A DNA stretch of 64,000 bases from Lysobacterales bacterium (GCA_028285525.1 JANQOZ010000082.1:30101-94100), one strand, 5' to 3'; positions 47,236 to 55,945 are shown, counted from the stretch's first letter. Translations and numbers: made by a program. The notes: generated by a model not told the origin, from the sequence alone.

Positions 47236-47966
47236 CAGCCGGCCAGCTCACCGCCGTCGATGACAACCGCCTGGCCGTTGGTCGCCGCCGCCGCATCACT
47301 GACCAAGTATTGGACGGCCGCCGCAACCTCCGCGGGTTCTACGGCCCGCTTCATCGGATTGTCTTTGAGCAGGGCAGCCAGCGCCTGGTCCTCATCCATA
47401 CCCGTGGTGTTGACAATGTTCTCAACCGAGCGTGTCAGCAGCGGCGTATCGCTGAACCCCGGGCAGACGGCGTTGACCGTGACGCCCGTTTTGGCGAGCT
47501 CCAGAGCCAGCGTTTTGACCAGCCCCATAACGCCGTGTTTTGAGGCGGTGTAGGCGCCGGTATAGGGATAGGCCTTGAGCGAGGAGGTCGAGGCGACCAC
47601 TACCATGCGTCCCCAGCCGCTGTTGATCATGGATGGCAGCGCGGCGCGCGCGCAGAGAAAAGCGCCGGTCAGGTTGACGTCGAGCATCGCCTGCCAGGTG
47701 GCGAGGGAGGTTTTGAGCAGTGGGGCGGTCTGGGCGGCACCGGCGTTGCTGATCAAAATATCCACGTCACCCAGTTCAGCAAAGGTGCTTTGTACGGATG
47801 CCTCACTGGTGACGTCCATCACGACGTAGGGTAGTCCGACCTCCGCCAGCGTTTCGGCGGAGCGTCCGCTGATCGTGACGTCATGCCGGTCAGACGCCAG
47901 CTGTCGGGCGATGGCGAGACCGATGCCCGTGCCGCCTCCAGTCACCAAGACCCGCTTCTGAACCAT
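47235..47966 (-). CDS. Short-chain dehydrogenase (3-hydroxyacyl-CoA dehydrogenase-like)
   Basis: 243 residues. NAD motif TGGGTGIG, NAG motif SNAGAA, catalytic Ser in VASTSS, Tyr-x3-Lys in YTASKHG, and an ending close to 3-hydroxybutyrate dehydrogenases (GQAVVIDGGELAG). It could oxidise a 3-hydroxyacyl-CoA after the hydratase. It is the first gene of the reverse block, 7 bases downstream of the operator. Confidence 0.9.
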   Translation of the reverse strand: MVQKRVLVTGGGTGIGLAIARQLASDRHDVTISGRSAETLAEVGLPYVVMDVTSEASVQSTFAELGDVDILISNAGAAQTAPLLKTSLATWQAMLDVNLTGAFLCARAALPSMINSGWGRMVVVASTSSLKAYPYTGAYTASKHGVMGLVKTLALELAKTGVTVNAVCPGFSDTPLLTRSVENIVNTTGMDEDQALAALLKDNPMKRAVEPAEVAAAVQYLVSDAAAATNGQAVVIDGGELAG

Positions 47967-47972
47967 GGAGAA

Positions 47973-48001
47973 ACTTTAGTATTAAAGTATTTTCCTGTCA
48001 A
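47973..48001 (-). promoter_or_regulatory. Promoter and MarR operator of the reverse block
   Basis: On the reverse strand, TTGACA (48001-47996) and TAAAGT (47978-47973) are 17 bases apart. The inverted repeat ACTTTA-GTAT-TAAAGT (47973-47988) covers the -10 box. A regulator bound here would block polymerase directly. Transcription would begin at about 47966, almost at the start codon, so the mRNA may be leaderless or nearly so. Confidence 0.6.
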
Positions 48002-48060
48002 TCGTCGAGCGAGTCGGTTGGAGCATCACGGGAGGGCCTGCTGGTGCGGCGTAGAGGCCC

Positions 48061-49230
48061 TCAGGCAGCGTCGGGCAGATACTGTTCGATGCGGTTCAGG
48101 CGCTGCGCCGCTTCGATGAGCGTGGCGTCGTCTTTGGCAAAACACAGCCGAAGCCCGTGCTGTCGAGCCTCGGGCGCGTAAAACACCGAAATTGGAATGG
48201 TGGCGACGCCCGCGGCCCGGGTCAGATGTTCGGCCAGCTCAACGTCCGAGACGCCCGACAGGTGTCGATAGTCGACCATCTGAAAGTAGGTTCCGCTGCT
48301 GGGGATGAGCCGCAGCGGACCGTCCCCCAGGAGTTCGGCGAGTCGATCCCGCCGTGCCTGAAAAAACGCCGGCAGTTCGGTGAGGTGCTCGGGATGGTCC
48401 CGCAGGAACTGGGCAAGGCCGAGCTGAACCGGATTGATCACGCTGAACTGGCAGAACTGATGCACCTTGCGAAATTCTGCGGTCAGGGCCGGCGGAGCAA
48501 CGAGGTAACCCACCTTCCACCCCGTCGCGTGAAGGGTCTTGCCGAACGACGATACGGCCAGGCCCCGCTCCCGCAGCTCTGGGTGAGACAGCAGGCTGAG
48601 ATGCGACCTGCCGTCGTAAACCATGTATTCGTAGACCTCGTCGCTGAGCACCAGGATGCGGCTGTCGCGCGTCAGCTCCGCAAGCTGGTTGAGGTCATCC
48701 TGGGCAAGCACGGTGCCCGTCGGATTGTGAGGCGAGTTGATGATGATCATGCGGGTCCGAGCGTTGATCGTCGCCCGCACATGATCCCAGTCCACCGCAA
48801 ATTCTGGTGCCGCCAGCGGGACGTGTCGCACCACGCCGCCGGCCAGCGTTACGGCAGGCTCGTAGCAGTCGTAGGCCGGATCAAACACGATCACCTCATC
48901 ATCTCGGCCGACCAGCGCGTTGATGGCGCAGAACAGGGCCTCGGTGGCGCCAGGCGTGACGGTGATTTCCTCCTGTGGATCGAGCCTGAGCGCAAAGCGT
49001 CGATGCAGATTGTCCGCCACGGCCTCCAGCAGCGGCTGGGCGCCGGGCATTGGGGCGTACTGATTGGCTGCCCCGGCAAAGCTTGCCTGCACGGCTCGCA
49101 CGAGCGCCGCCGGCGGATCAAAATCCGGCACACCCTGCGACAGGTTGAGCGCCTCGCACTCCCTGGCCATGCGGGCCATGGTGGTAAAAATGGTGGTGCC
49201 CGTGTTCGGCAGCTTGCTGGTGAGGTTCAT
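48061..49230 (-). CDS. Class I aminotransferase (methionine/kynurenine/aromatic type)
   Basis: 389 residues, PLP fold type I. The PLP lysine is in VSSFGKTLHATGWKVGY, with NSPHNPTGTVL and SDEVYEYMVYD as other motifs. It most resembles YbdL/glutamine-transaminase-K-type enzymes that act on methionine, phenylalanine, tryptophan or kynurenine. It may be housekeeping, or may feed aryl-pyruvates to the IorAB enzyme. Its start overlaps the YjbR stop, so it is in that two-gene unit, not in the reverse block. Confidence 0.88.
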   Translation of the reverse strand: MNLTSKLPNTGTTIFTTMARMARECEALNLSQGVPDFDPPAALVRAVQASFAGAANQYAPMPGAQPLLEAVADNLHRRFALRLDPQEEITVTPGATEALFCAINALVGRDDEVIVFDPAYDCYEPAVTLAGGVVRHVPLAAPEFAVDWDHVRATINARTRMIIINSPHNPTGTVLAQDDLNQLAELTRDSRILVLSDEVYEYMVYDGRSHLSLLSHPELRERGLAVSSFGKTLHATGWKVGYLVAPPALTAEFRKVHQFCQFSVINPVQLGLAQFLRDHPEHLTELPAFFQARRDRLAELLGDGPLRLIPSSGTYFQMVDYRHLSGVSDVELAEHLTRAAGVATIPISVFYAPEARQHGLRLCFAKDDATLIEAAQRLNRIEQYLPDAA

Positions 49231-49580
49231 TTATCCAAAATCTCCCGCTGTTTCTTGCCGCTGAGCCCGCTGAGAACCAGGGCATGGGAGTTGCGAAGCA
49301 GCCCGCGAACCTCCGCGTCGCTGAGGAGGCACTCGCCAGGAATGACCTGAACCCAGTGAAAGCGAGCCAGGTAGGGCGCCGGCCTGACGCCGGGCTGGTC
49401 GGTCAGCTCAAGAAACCGGTGCGTTTCCACCTTGAACGAAAAAGGCTGGCTTTTCTTGAGACCCGTACAGGCGAACATCTTTCCGCCGACCTTGAATACG
49501 CGGTCGTTTTCCCACTGCACCTGATCGGTGCTGCCCGGCAGCGCTCGGCAGACTTTCCACACTTCGGCGTTGGTCAGCAT
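49227..49580 (-). CDS. MmcQ/YjbR family protein
   Basis: 117 residues from ATG 49580. Family blocks: MLTNAEVWKVCRALPGS, VFKVGGKMFACTG, SFKVETHRFLELTDQ. YjbR has a fold like the DNA-binding domain of some regulators; function is unproven. It overlaps the aminotransferase by four bases. A longer frame reaching 50309 runs antisense to the SprT-like gene and was not used. Confidence 0.88.
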   Translation of the reverse strand: MLTNAEVWKVCRALPGSTDQVQWENDRVFKVGGKMFACTGLKKSQPFSFKVETHRFLELTDQPGVRPAPYLARFHWVQVIPGECLLSDAEVRGLLRNSHALVLSGLSGKKQREILDK

Positions 49581-49769
49581 CGGGACTCCGAAAGCCGGTT
49601 CCTGCCTATTGGTTCGCGGCTCCGAAACCGCAGACTTGGGCGCTCGTAATGTGGCACCATGCGGGTGTTGTCCATCACGATATGTTAATGCGCTTTGAAC
49701 CAAAAAGCCCGACCGGAGAAACTGCGGTTGCAGCCTGGAAGGACGCTGTAACAAGGGTGAACGGACCCG

Positions 49770-50333
49770 GTGACTGAGTCTGAGGTACGGGCACTGGTGC
49801 ACCGATGCATGGCGCAAGCCAGGCTGCTGTTCGGAGACGCGGTCGGTGCAGCTCCGGAGGTGCGTATGGACCTGCGGGGCCAGAGCGCTGGCCAGGCGAG
49901 CGGCGGCGTGCTGATTCGACTCAATCGCGGTCTGCTTGACGACAACCCGCAGCACTGGTCGGCCACCGTAATCCACGAGCTGGCGCACATCATCACCTGG
50001 CGATTGCATCCGCGCTGCCAGGCGCACGGCTGGCAGTGGCGCCAAATCAATCGCGCGCTGGGTGGCGTCGACCAGGTCTGCCACCAGATGGATACCCGAG
50101 CGCATCGGGTCCGAACGCTCGAGTATTTTGCCTATCGAACCGCCGGCGGCGACTGCGTCTGGCTTTCGAGCATTCGACACCGTCGAGCGCAGAAAACCCT
50201 GCGCCGGCTGGGTTCGACCGGCTACCAGACAGCGCGAGGTGAGCCGATCCTCTATTGGCTCGGGACCAGCCGACGCGGCGCGCCGGACCCACGATCGCGT
50301 CAGGCGCAATCCCCTGATGAACAGTACGCCTGA
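49770..50333 (+). CDS. SprT-like zinc metallopeptidase
   Basis: 187 residues from GTG 49770. The metal site is HELAH (69-73) with a third ligand H86 in CQAHGWQW. The family is related to SPRTN-type DNA-protein crosslink proteases. The normal C-terminal zinc ribbon, with Cys pairs near YxCxC, is degenerate: only C129 remains (YRTAGGDCVWLSSIRHRR). So it may keep the protease core without a working ribbon. Confidence 0.82.
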   Translation: MTESEVRALVHRCMAQARLLFGDAVGAAPEVRMDLRGQSAGQASGGVLIRLNRGLLDDNPQHWSATVIHELAHIITWRLHPRCQAHGWQWRQINRALGGVDQVCHQMDTRAHRVRTLEYFAYRTAGGDCVWLSSIRHRRAQKTLRRLGSTGYQTARGEPILYWLGTSRRGAPDPRSRQAQSPDEQYA

Positions 50334-50339
50334 CGCGCG

Positions 50340-51734
50340 CTAGCGAACGACGTGCCACTGAGTCTGGCGGCCGGCGAGATAGCGCACCGAGGTTCCGTCA
50401 AACACCGCGTCTTGCTCGAGCTTGATCTGGACCGGCTCGCCGCCCCACTCGGGCAGGCCGGTCTTGATGTTCCCTTCGATGGCGTACACCGTGTCGGCGT
50501 AAAGCGGCCAGTCGCCGCGGATCGGGGTTGGTCCCTGGTTGTCCCACATGCCGATTGTGGGTCCGGGCGCGTGGCCAAAGTGGCCGAGCGGATGGGTGTA
50601 GATGCTCCCGTCGATACCCGCTTCCCGCTGGGTCTGGCGGGCCGCCGCCAGAATCTCGTTGCCGGTGCGGCCGGCCACGTAGCTGCCGGTGAGAATGTCC
50701 TGCCATCGGTTACCCTCAGCGAGCGCATTGACCAGGCCCTCCGGCACCGTGTCTTCCCCCGCTCTGAGGACATAGCCCATTTCCTGGGTGTCCGTACACA
50801 GGCGCAGGTAGCAGATTCCCACGTCGGTGTGCAGCACGTCACCACGCTCGATCGGTTGGTCATTCAGGCCATAAAACGGCGCGTCCGGGTCGGTGTTGCT
50901 GCCGGGCCGCTGGACGTTGACGTACGGCTGAAACCACGGGGCAAGACCCAGCTCCTCGAAACGGTGGCGGATGTACCAGGCCACGTCTGCGGGCATGGTG
51001 ACGCCCGGGGTGATCACTCGCTCCGAAAACGCCTCGCTGATCACGGCGCGAGCAATGGCGACCACCTGAGGGTAAACCTGAAGCTCCTTCTCGCTGCGCG
51101 TTTCGATCCAGCGAATCACCAGGTCCTCAGCGCTCACCACGCGGGCTTGCTGCGTTTCGGACAGTGACGCCATAAACCGGTCGTACAGCGAGGCGCTCAA
51201 TCCGTCGGCCACCGGCCAGTCCGGGCTGCGGTTGACGGCAATTTTCTTAGGTTTCCGTTTGCTGATGACCTCGCCGAGCCGCTGCCACTGCTGATCGAGA
51301 TCGCCGCCCTCCCAGGCGGCTTCATAGAAATCTGGGATGGGGTAGCGGCTCACCGTGAGCCGCTCCACACCTTTACGGGGCCCCCGATCGAAAAACACCA
51401 GCACGGTCGTCCGGCGCGCGGCAAAGACGGGCTCGGGCACGAGCGTCAGATAGACCGGGTCCTCGTTGTACTCGCGGTTGATCACAACCCACATGTCGAT
51501 GCCCGTTTCCCGCATCAGTTTGGGCAGCAGCTGGTCGAGGCGGTCGGTCAGCAGTTCACCGATCACCGCAACCCGCTCGCGGTGCGGCAGGATGGCGGGA
51601 ACCTGATTGATGACCCGACCCTGGGATGCGGCCTGGGTCGCGGCTTGGGTCGCGGTTTGGGCCGAAGCGTTCTGGGCGTCAGAGGGCAGGGCCCACACAA
51701 AAAGAAGACAGACCAGCGGCAGCAGTAGTTTCAT
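50340..51734 (-). CDS. Secreted M24 family metallopeptidase (Xaa-Pro aminopeptidase-like)
   Basis: 464 residues with a signal peptide (MKLLLPLVCLLFVWALPSDA). Residues ~22-40 are a Gln/Ala/Thr repeat (TATQAATQAAS). The creatinase-like N domain is followed by the pita-bread catalytic domain. Metal ligands are seen: two Asp in HTDVGICYLRLCTDT, His in HPLGHFGHAPGP, Glu in YAIEGN and Glu in IKLEQDAVF. Secretion is unusual for this family, which is mostly cytosolic, but known in environmental Gammaproteobacteria. Confidence 0.88.
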   Translation of the reverse strand: MKLLLPLVCLLFVWALPSDAQNASAQTATQAATQAASQGRVINQVPAILPHRERVAVIGELLTDRLDQLLPKLMRETGIDMWVVINREYNEDPVYLTLVPEPVFAARRTTVLVFFDRGPRKGVERLTVSRYPIPDFYEAAWEGGDLDQQWQRLGEVISKRKPKKIAVNRSPDWPVADGLSASLYDRFMASLSETQQARVVSAEDLVIRWIETRSEKELQVYPQVVAIARAVISEAFSERVITPGVTMPADVAWYIRHRFEELGLAPWFQPYVNVQRPGSNTDPDAPFYGLNDQPIERGDVLHTDVGICYLRLCTDTQEMGYVLRAGEDTVPEGLVNALAEGNRWQDILTGSYVAGRTGNEILAAARQTQREAGIDGSIYTHPLGHFGHAPGPTIGMWDNQGPTPIRGDWPLYADTVYAIEGNIKTGLPEWGGEPVQIKLEQDAVFDGTSVRYLAGRQTQWHVVR

Positions 51735-51787
51735 GGCGGACTCGTGCTCGGAAAGCTCGCCATCTTAAGGCTCGACGGGTCTTCAGA

Positions 51788-51823
51788 GAAGCGCCGGCCG
51801 CAAACGGCTACGGCCGGCGCTTC
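51788..51823. terminator. Bidirectional hairpin after the small membrane gene
   Basis: A 13-bp perfect stem (GAAGCGCCGGCCG and its complement) with a ten-base loop lies 23 bases after the stop of the membrane protein gene (51846). The short TTC edge is not a full T tract. It also lies 53 bases upstream of the M24 gene on the same strand and would separate the two units. Confidence 0.55.
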
Positions 51824-51845
51824 GTCGGTGGTCGAGGTAAACGAC

Positions 51846-52154
51846 CTAAACGATGAATTCGGCGATCACCCAGAGCGCCAGCAGGAACGCGGCCATCAGC
51901 TTGATGAACTGGTGGCGATCCAGGTGTTCCTCCCGCTCGAGCTTTTCCGGTTCGGCGCCGTAATAGGCGGGCGCCAGGAACAGGTGGCATCCGACAAAGA
52001 TCAGGCCTGCCGCGCCGAGCACGTGCTCGACACCTTCAGCCTCAGCGATCCAGAACAACCACAGCGATGCCGCGATCGTCAGCGCCAGTCCGATGATTCT
52101 TGGGTTGAATGGGTAGTAGCGCTTCTCGTGCCAGCGGGGCGCAGAGTCAGACAT
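51846..52154 (-). CDS. Small three-helix membrane protein, possible immunity partner
   Basis: 102 residues from ATG 52154 (MSDSAPRWHEKRYYPF). Three predicted membrane helices lie at ~25-44 (IIGLALTIAASLWLFWIAEA), ~47-70 and ~83-102 (FIKLMAAFLLALWVIAEF). I recognise no family. The gene begins 16 bases after the stop of the double-glycine peptide gene, on the same strand, and ends before a strong hairpin. By position and size it could protect the producer against that peptide or help export it; this is inference. Confidence 0.6.
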   Translation of the reverse strand: MSDSAPRWHEKRYYPFNPRIIGLALTIAASLWLFWIAEAEGVEHVLGAAGLIFVGCHLFLAPAYYGAEPEKLEREEHLDRHQFIKLMAAFLLALWVIAEFIV

Positions 52155-52170
52155 CGTTAGCCGGATCTCC

Positions 52171-52479
52171 TCAGTGGATGTGTAAGCCGAAAAAGTCCTG
52201 GATATTGTCCAGAGCGGTGCTGATGGTGCCACCGATCGTCATTTGAGTGTCGTACGACATCGCGTCGTAGATCTGGGTGCCGACAAATGCGCCCAGGGCG
52301 CCCGAAACGGTCAGCGGCGCCTGCACGACCCTGAACGTTTGATAGGTGGCTGAGCTGACGCTGGCGCCGGCATTGCGAAAACCCTGAAAGATGGCGCCAA
52401 TCGGCGCGTCCCAGATCGGGTTGTTCGGCGTCTCGCCGCCGGCAACCGCATCGAGCTGCTGATCGTTCAATGTATACAC
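52171..52479 (-). CDS. Double-glycine leader peptide precursor (bacteriocin-like)
   Basis: 102 residues from GTG 52479, with GGAG seven bases upstream. The N terminus MYTLNDQQLDAVAGG is a classic double-glycine leader: a LNDQQLDAV helix, then GG at residues 14-15, the site cut by C39-peptidase transporters. The 87-residue core is rich in Gly, Ala, Ser, Thr and hydrophobic residues, has no Cys, and ends FFGLHIH. This fits a class II microcin- or bacteriocin-like peptide. A longer ORF to 52527 overlaps a hairpin and lacks a ribosome-binding site. No C39 transporter is in the window. Confidence 0.65.
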   Translation of the reverse strand: MYTLNDQQLDAVAGGETPNNPIWDAPIGAIFQGFRNAGASVSSATYQTFRVVQAPLTVSGALGAFVGTQIYDAMSYDTQMTIGGTISTALDNIQDFFGLHIH

Positions 52480-52490
52480 GGTGAATCTCC

Positions 52491-52527
52491 TTGTTGAGTT
52501 GGCAGGGAATCCTTCCCTACTCAACAA
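52491..52527 (-). promoter_or_regulatory. Leader hairpin directly before the peptide's ribosome-binding site
   Basis: The outer stem TTGTTGAGT/ACTCAACAA (nine pairs) and inner stem AGGGAA/TTCCCT (six pairs, loop TCC) are stacked, apart from a four-base bulge. The structure ends immediately before GGAG and the GTG start of the peptide gene. It could set translation or mRNA half-life. It is not T-tailed, so it is not an obvious terminator for the kinase gene upstream. Confidence 0.55.
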
Positions 52528-52608
52528 CGCGCAAGCGAAGGCTGGAATTGATCAGCGCGATGGACGATGAGGAGACGGTTACCGGCGCGAAAACCGTACC
52601 TTGGGGAG

Positions 52609-54219
52609 CTAGCGGCCTTTTGACTTCGCGGCGGGCATGCGGGCCAGGCAGCGGCGCAGCCGCTTGATGCCAAATGGCTTCTGGAGGAACTGCTGCACCT
52701 TCATGCCTGCGAACCGCTCACGGACCTGCGGCAGGTCGTGGCCGCTCATGACGATCGCCGGCAGTTCCGGCAGCTGCTCGTGGATCAACGCCAGGGTGGA
52801 TTCTCCGCTGATCGCCGGCATGCTGGTGTCCAGCAGGACCAGATCCGGCTTTGGATCGTCCGACATGAGTATGTCCATCGCCTCATGGCCGTCGCTGGCT
52901 TCGACGGCTTCATAGCCCAGGTGGGCGATGGCGGCCACGAGAAAACGCCGCACGTCCGGTTCATCATCCACGATAAGGACGAGCCCTGCCGGGGATTGTT
53001 CCGACGCGGTTTCCGGCAGCTCCCGCTTGTCTTTGACAGCGTCCGGCAGGTCGCTGCAGGGCAGGGTGATCGTGCAGCGTGTTCCTGAGCCGACCGAGGA
53101 GTCGAGCTCGATACTGCCGCCGTGATCACTGATCACGCGCTGCGCGATCGCCAGGCCGAGACCCCGCCGTGGAGTCTTGGTTGAGAAGAAAGGGTCGAAG
53201 ACCCGAGCACGGGTGCTCGGATCCATCCCGCAGCCGTGATCCGTGATGCTGATGGTTACCTGGTCGCCGACCCGTCCGAGCTGAAGCTCGACCAGTCCAG
53301 ACGGTTCGTCATAGCTTTCGGCAGCGTTGATGATCAGCCCGAGGAGCACCTGCCGTAGCTGGGTTGCATCAGCCCGAACCGCCACGTCAGCCTCGGCGCC
53401 GCGCAGCTGCAGGCTGGCGGAGCGGGGCAGGCCGCTTTTGACCAGGTCGGTGGTGCTCTTGAGGAGTGGGCCGAGCGACACCGTTTCGAACGAAGGCGTT
53501 CGCTCTCCCGCGAACGTCAGCAGCTCGTGCGCCATCTCGGTTGCTCTGCCGGCTGCCGACTGAATGTTGCCCAGCAGCTGGGATGCCTGGGGGTCCTGAC
53601 CGACGGTCTCCTGGAGCAGGCTTAGGTTGCCTAGCACGGCCATCAGGCAGTTGTTAAAGTCGTGTGCGATGCCACCCGTGAGCTGAGCGAGGCTCTCCAG
53701 CTTTTGCGACCGCTGGGCGGCGACCTGCTGAGCCGCCGACAATCGCTGTTGCCGCCGGTGTTCCAGCTGATCGACCACCAGCTGACCCAGCTCTTCCAGG
53801 GTGTGGCGTTCGATCTCGTCCAGCGTTCGTGGCTCGGTGTGCATGATGCACAGGGTGCCGATCGCATGCCCACCCTCGGTGATCAGCGGCACGCCTGCGT
53901 AGAACCTGACGTGCGGGTCCTGATTCACCATGGGGTGGTTTTGCGTCAGGGCATCGGTAGAGGCGTCCTCCACCACGCTGAGCTTGCCCTGTTCGACGGT
54001 GGTGCTGCAAAGGCCTTTCGTCAGCGGCGCGCTGCCGGTTTCGACGCCGATGGCTGACTTAAAGAAAAAGCGGTCCTCATCGAGCAGCGTGATGCAGGCG
54101 ATAGGCACACGGAGCAGCCGAGCGGTCATCTCGGTGATTCGATCGAAAGCTGCTTCGGCAGGCGTATCGAGGATGTCCAGTTCCCGAAGCGCCTGCACGC
54201 GCTGCGTGATTTCCGTCAT
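52609..54219 (-). CDS. GAF-domain hybrid histidine kinase with C-terminal receiver
   Basis: 536 residues, cytosolic. A GAF domain (~20-160) is followed by the HisKA dimer with the phosphoacceptor His in LTGGIAHDFNN, then HATPase_c (N-box LIINAAESYDE, G1 DHGCGMD, G2 RRGLGLAIAQRV), and a receiver with D-D-D acid pocket (IVDDEPD, LLDTS) and the Lys in FLQKPFG. No output domain is present, so it must signal to another protein. It precedes the peptide gene by 130 bases on the same strand; a functional link is possible but not shown. Confidence 0.9.
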   Translation of the reverse strand: MTEITQRVQALRELDILDTPAEAAFDRITEMTARLLRVPIACITLLDEDRFFFKSAIGVETGSAPLTKGLCSTTVEQGKLSVVEDASTDALTQNHPMVNQDPHVRFYAGVPLITEGGHAIGTLCIMHTEPRTLDEIERHTLEELGQLVVDQLEHRRQQRLSAAQQVAAQRSQKLESLAQLTGGIAHDFNNCLMAVLGNLSLLQETVGQDPQASQLLGNIQSAAGRATEMAHELLTFAGERTPSFETVSLGPLLKSTTDLVKSGLPRSASLQLRGAEADVAVRADATQLRQVLLGLIINAAESYDEPSGLVELQLGRVGDQVTISITDHGCGMDPSTRARVFDPFFSTKTPRRGLGLAIAQRVISDHGGSIELDSSVGSGTRCTITLPCSDLPDAVKDKRELPETASEQSPAGLVLIVDDEPDVRRFLVAAIAHLGYEAVEASDGHEAMDILMSDDPKPDLVLLDTSMPAISGESTLALIHEQLPELPAIVMSGHDLPQVRERFAGMKVQQFLQKPFGIKRLRRCLARMPAAKSKGR

Positions 54220-54297
54220 GCTGCCCTATGGTTGAATCGACGCTGGGCCGCATTCTGGCTCCTGCTTCAGGACGGGGCAACGTGGAGAAAATCCGGG

Positions 54298-55338
54298 TTA
54301 ACCGTCGGGATTTACCCCCAGCCGCTCGTGCATGACGGGGCTGGTGGTGGTGTACTGGAGATGTACCTTCTGATCGGGAAAAATCTGCTTTTTGATAGCA
54401 AAGGCGGCAAGCGCCGCCTCGTGAAATCCGGACAAAATCAGCTTTTTCTTGCCGGGGTAGGTATTCACGTCGCCGACGGCGTAAATGCCTTCGACGGAGG
54501 TTTGAAATTTCTCGGTGTCGACCGGCAGAGACTTGCCTTTGATCTCAAGCCCCCAGTTGGCGATGGGCCCAAGCTTCGGCGCCAGCCCAAAAAACGCCAG
54601 CGCTCGATCGACCGGAACCTGCGCCAGCTCCTCGCCGTCGCGGTTGATGATGGTCGCCGACGTCAGCTTGCCGTCTTCGCCGTCCAGGCGCTGTATTCGT
54701 GCGTTCTCATAGAGATCCATCTTTCCAGCGGCTACGAGGTCTTTCATCTTGTTGACGGAAGCGTCAACGGCGCGCCAGCCATCACGTCGGTGGACCAGGG
54801 TGATGCGCTCGGCTCGCCCGGCCAGTTCCAGGACCCAGTCCAGCGCTGAGTCCCCGCCGCCCAGAATCAGGAGTCGGCTGCCGTCGTACTGCTCCGGGTT
54901 ACGCACCCGGTAGTGAAGGCTGACGTCTTCGAAAGCGTCCGCGCCAGGGACGCGCAGGCGTCGGGGCTGAAATGACCCGAGTCCGCCGGCGATCACCACC
55001 GCCTGGCAGTCGAAGTGTTGGTCCGCCGCGGTAACGACATGAAAGCCGCCTTCGTCACGGGGGGTGACCTCGGTGACCTCCTGGCCGAGATAGAACTGTG
55101 CGCCGAAGGGTTCGATCTGCTTCATCAGAGAATCGATCAGTTCCTGGCCGGTGCACTCCGGGACCGCGGGAATATCGTAAATGGGTTTGTCCGGATACAG
55201 CTCCACGCACTGGCCGCCGGCCTCGGCAATGGAATCGACGACCACCGATTTGAGATCGAGCAGCCCCAGCTCGAAGACCTGAAACAAACCGCAGGGGCCG
55301 GCCCCGATGATGACAACATCCGTGGTAACTGTGGACAC
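54298..55338 (-). CDS. Ferredoxin-NADP+ reductase, thioredoxin-reductase-like (type 2)
   Basis: 346 residues. FAD site IIGAGPCGLFQVFELGLLDLK, NADPH site LLILGGGDSALDWVLEL, C-terminal FAD motif GIYAVGDVNTYPGKKKLILSGFHEA. The CxxC of thioredoxin reductases is absent, and the ending (QYTTTSPVMHERLG) is that of type 2 ferredoxin reductases. It could supply electrons to ferredoxin-dependent enzymes, including the Rieske oxygenase of the island about 20 kb away, but nothing links them directly. Confidence 0.88.
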   Translation of the reverse strand: MSTVTTDVVIIGAGPCGLFQVFELGLLDLKSVVVDSIAEAGGQCVELYPDKPIYDIPAVPECTGQELIDSLMKQIEPFGAQFYLGQEVTEVTPRDEGGFHVVTAADQHFDCQAVVIAGGLGSFQPRRLRVPGADAFEDVSLHYRVRNPEQYDGSRLLILGGGDSALDWVLELAGRAERITLVHRRDGWRAVDASVNKMKDLVAAGKMDLYENARIQRLDGEDGKLTSATIINRDGEELAQVPVDRALAFFGLAPKLGPIANWGLEIKGKSLPVDTEKFQTSVEGIYAVGDVNTYPGKKKLILSGFHEAALAAFAIKKQIFPDQKVHLQYTTTSPVMHERLGVNPDG

Positions 55339-55441
55339 TTCGATTCCCGTTCAGCAAAGGCCGTATTGTAATACCGGAGTCCGGTTGATGGTATGGAGCC
55401 GAAGACCCTGGGGGCGAGTTTTCAGGAAAGGTGAATGACGA

Positions 55442-55876
55442 TTAGGGACTCTGTTCGATCTCAGGACGGTAGCTGGTCGCGATGTACCGGGCGCCGGTCG
55501 CTTCCTGGAGCGCGGGTGGAGCCTCCGTGACCGAGAAGCGCCAGGTGCCCAGGTGCCAGCGATTGATGGACAGCGCCGAGCGGGGCACCAGGAGCAGGTT
55601 TTTGGGGATTTCAGTCCCGTCCGTGCTCCGCGCATCAGCCAATCGAACCTTGTAAATTTCGCCGCCGAACGGGAAGCACTCAAGCGAAATGCGGACGTCT
55701 GAAACCCAGACGGGCCGATTGTCCTGGCACCGATCGAACATCCAGCCGGTGAACTCCGCCTGCGTCGGGGCGGCGGTGAAAGTCGACGGCAGCTCCTTCG
55801 GTGGGCGCAGGGTGCTGCAGCCGGCGAGTACCAGAGACAACAGCAGCATGGGTCTAGTGACGCGGTTCGAGCGCAT
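55442..55876 (-). CDS. Lipoprotein of unknown function
   Basis: 144 residues with a lipoprotein signal (MLLLSLVLAGC, lipobox LAGC). The mature part has two further Cys residues (DRCQDN, LECFPF) that could form a disulfide, and beta-rich sequence. No family was recognised. It follows the ferredoxin reductase on the same strand. Confidence 0.7.
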   Translation of the reverse strand: MRSNRVTRPMLLLSLVLAGCSTLRPPKELPSTFTAAPTQAEFTGWMFDRCQDNRPVWVSDVRISLECFPFGGEIYKVRLADARSTDGTEIPKNLLLVPRSALSINRWHLGTWRFSVTEAPPALQEATGARYIATSYRPEIEQSP

Positions 55877-55945
55877 GAGCTGAGGCTATTGACCCTGAGC
55901 GGGTGCGTCAAGGGCGCGACGTCTTCCGGTCGCTTTGGTCATCGA

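Noticed and set aside
49580..50309. N-terminal extension of the YjbR gene to 50309
   Set aside because: It runs antisense through the SprT-like gene and has low-complexity sequence; ATG 49580 gives the family start.
51620..51665. Short tandem-like GGGTCGCGGYTTG repeats
   Set aside because: They code the Gln/Ala/Thr-rich linker after the M24 signal peptide and are not a CRISPR or integration site.
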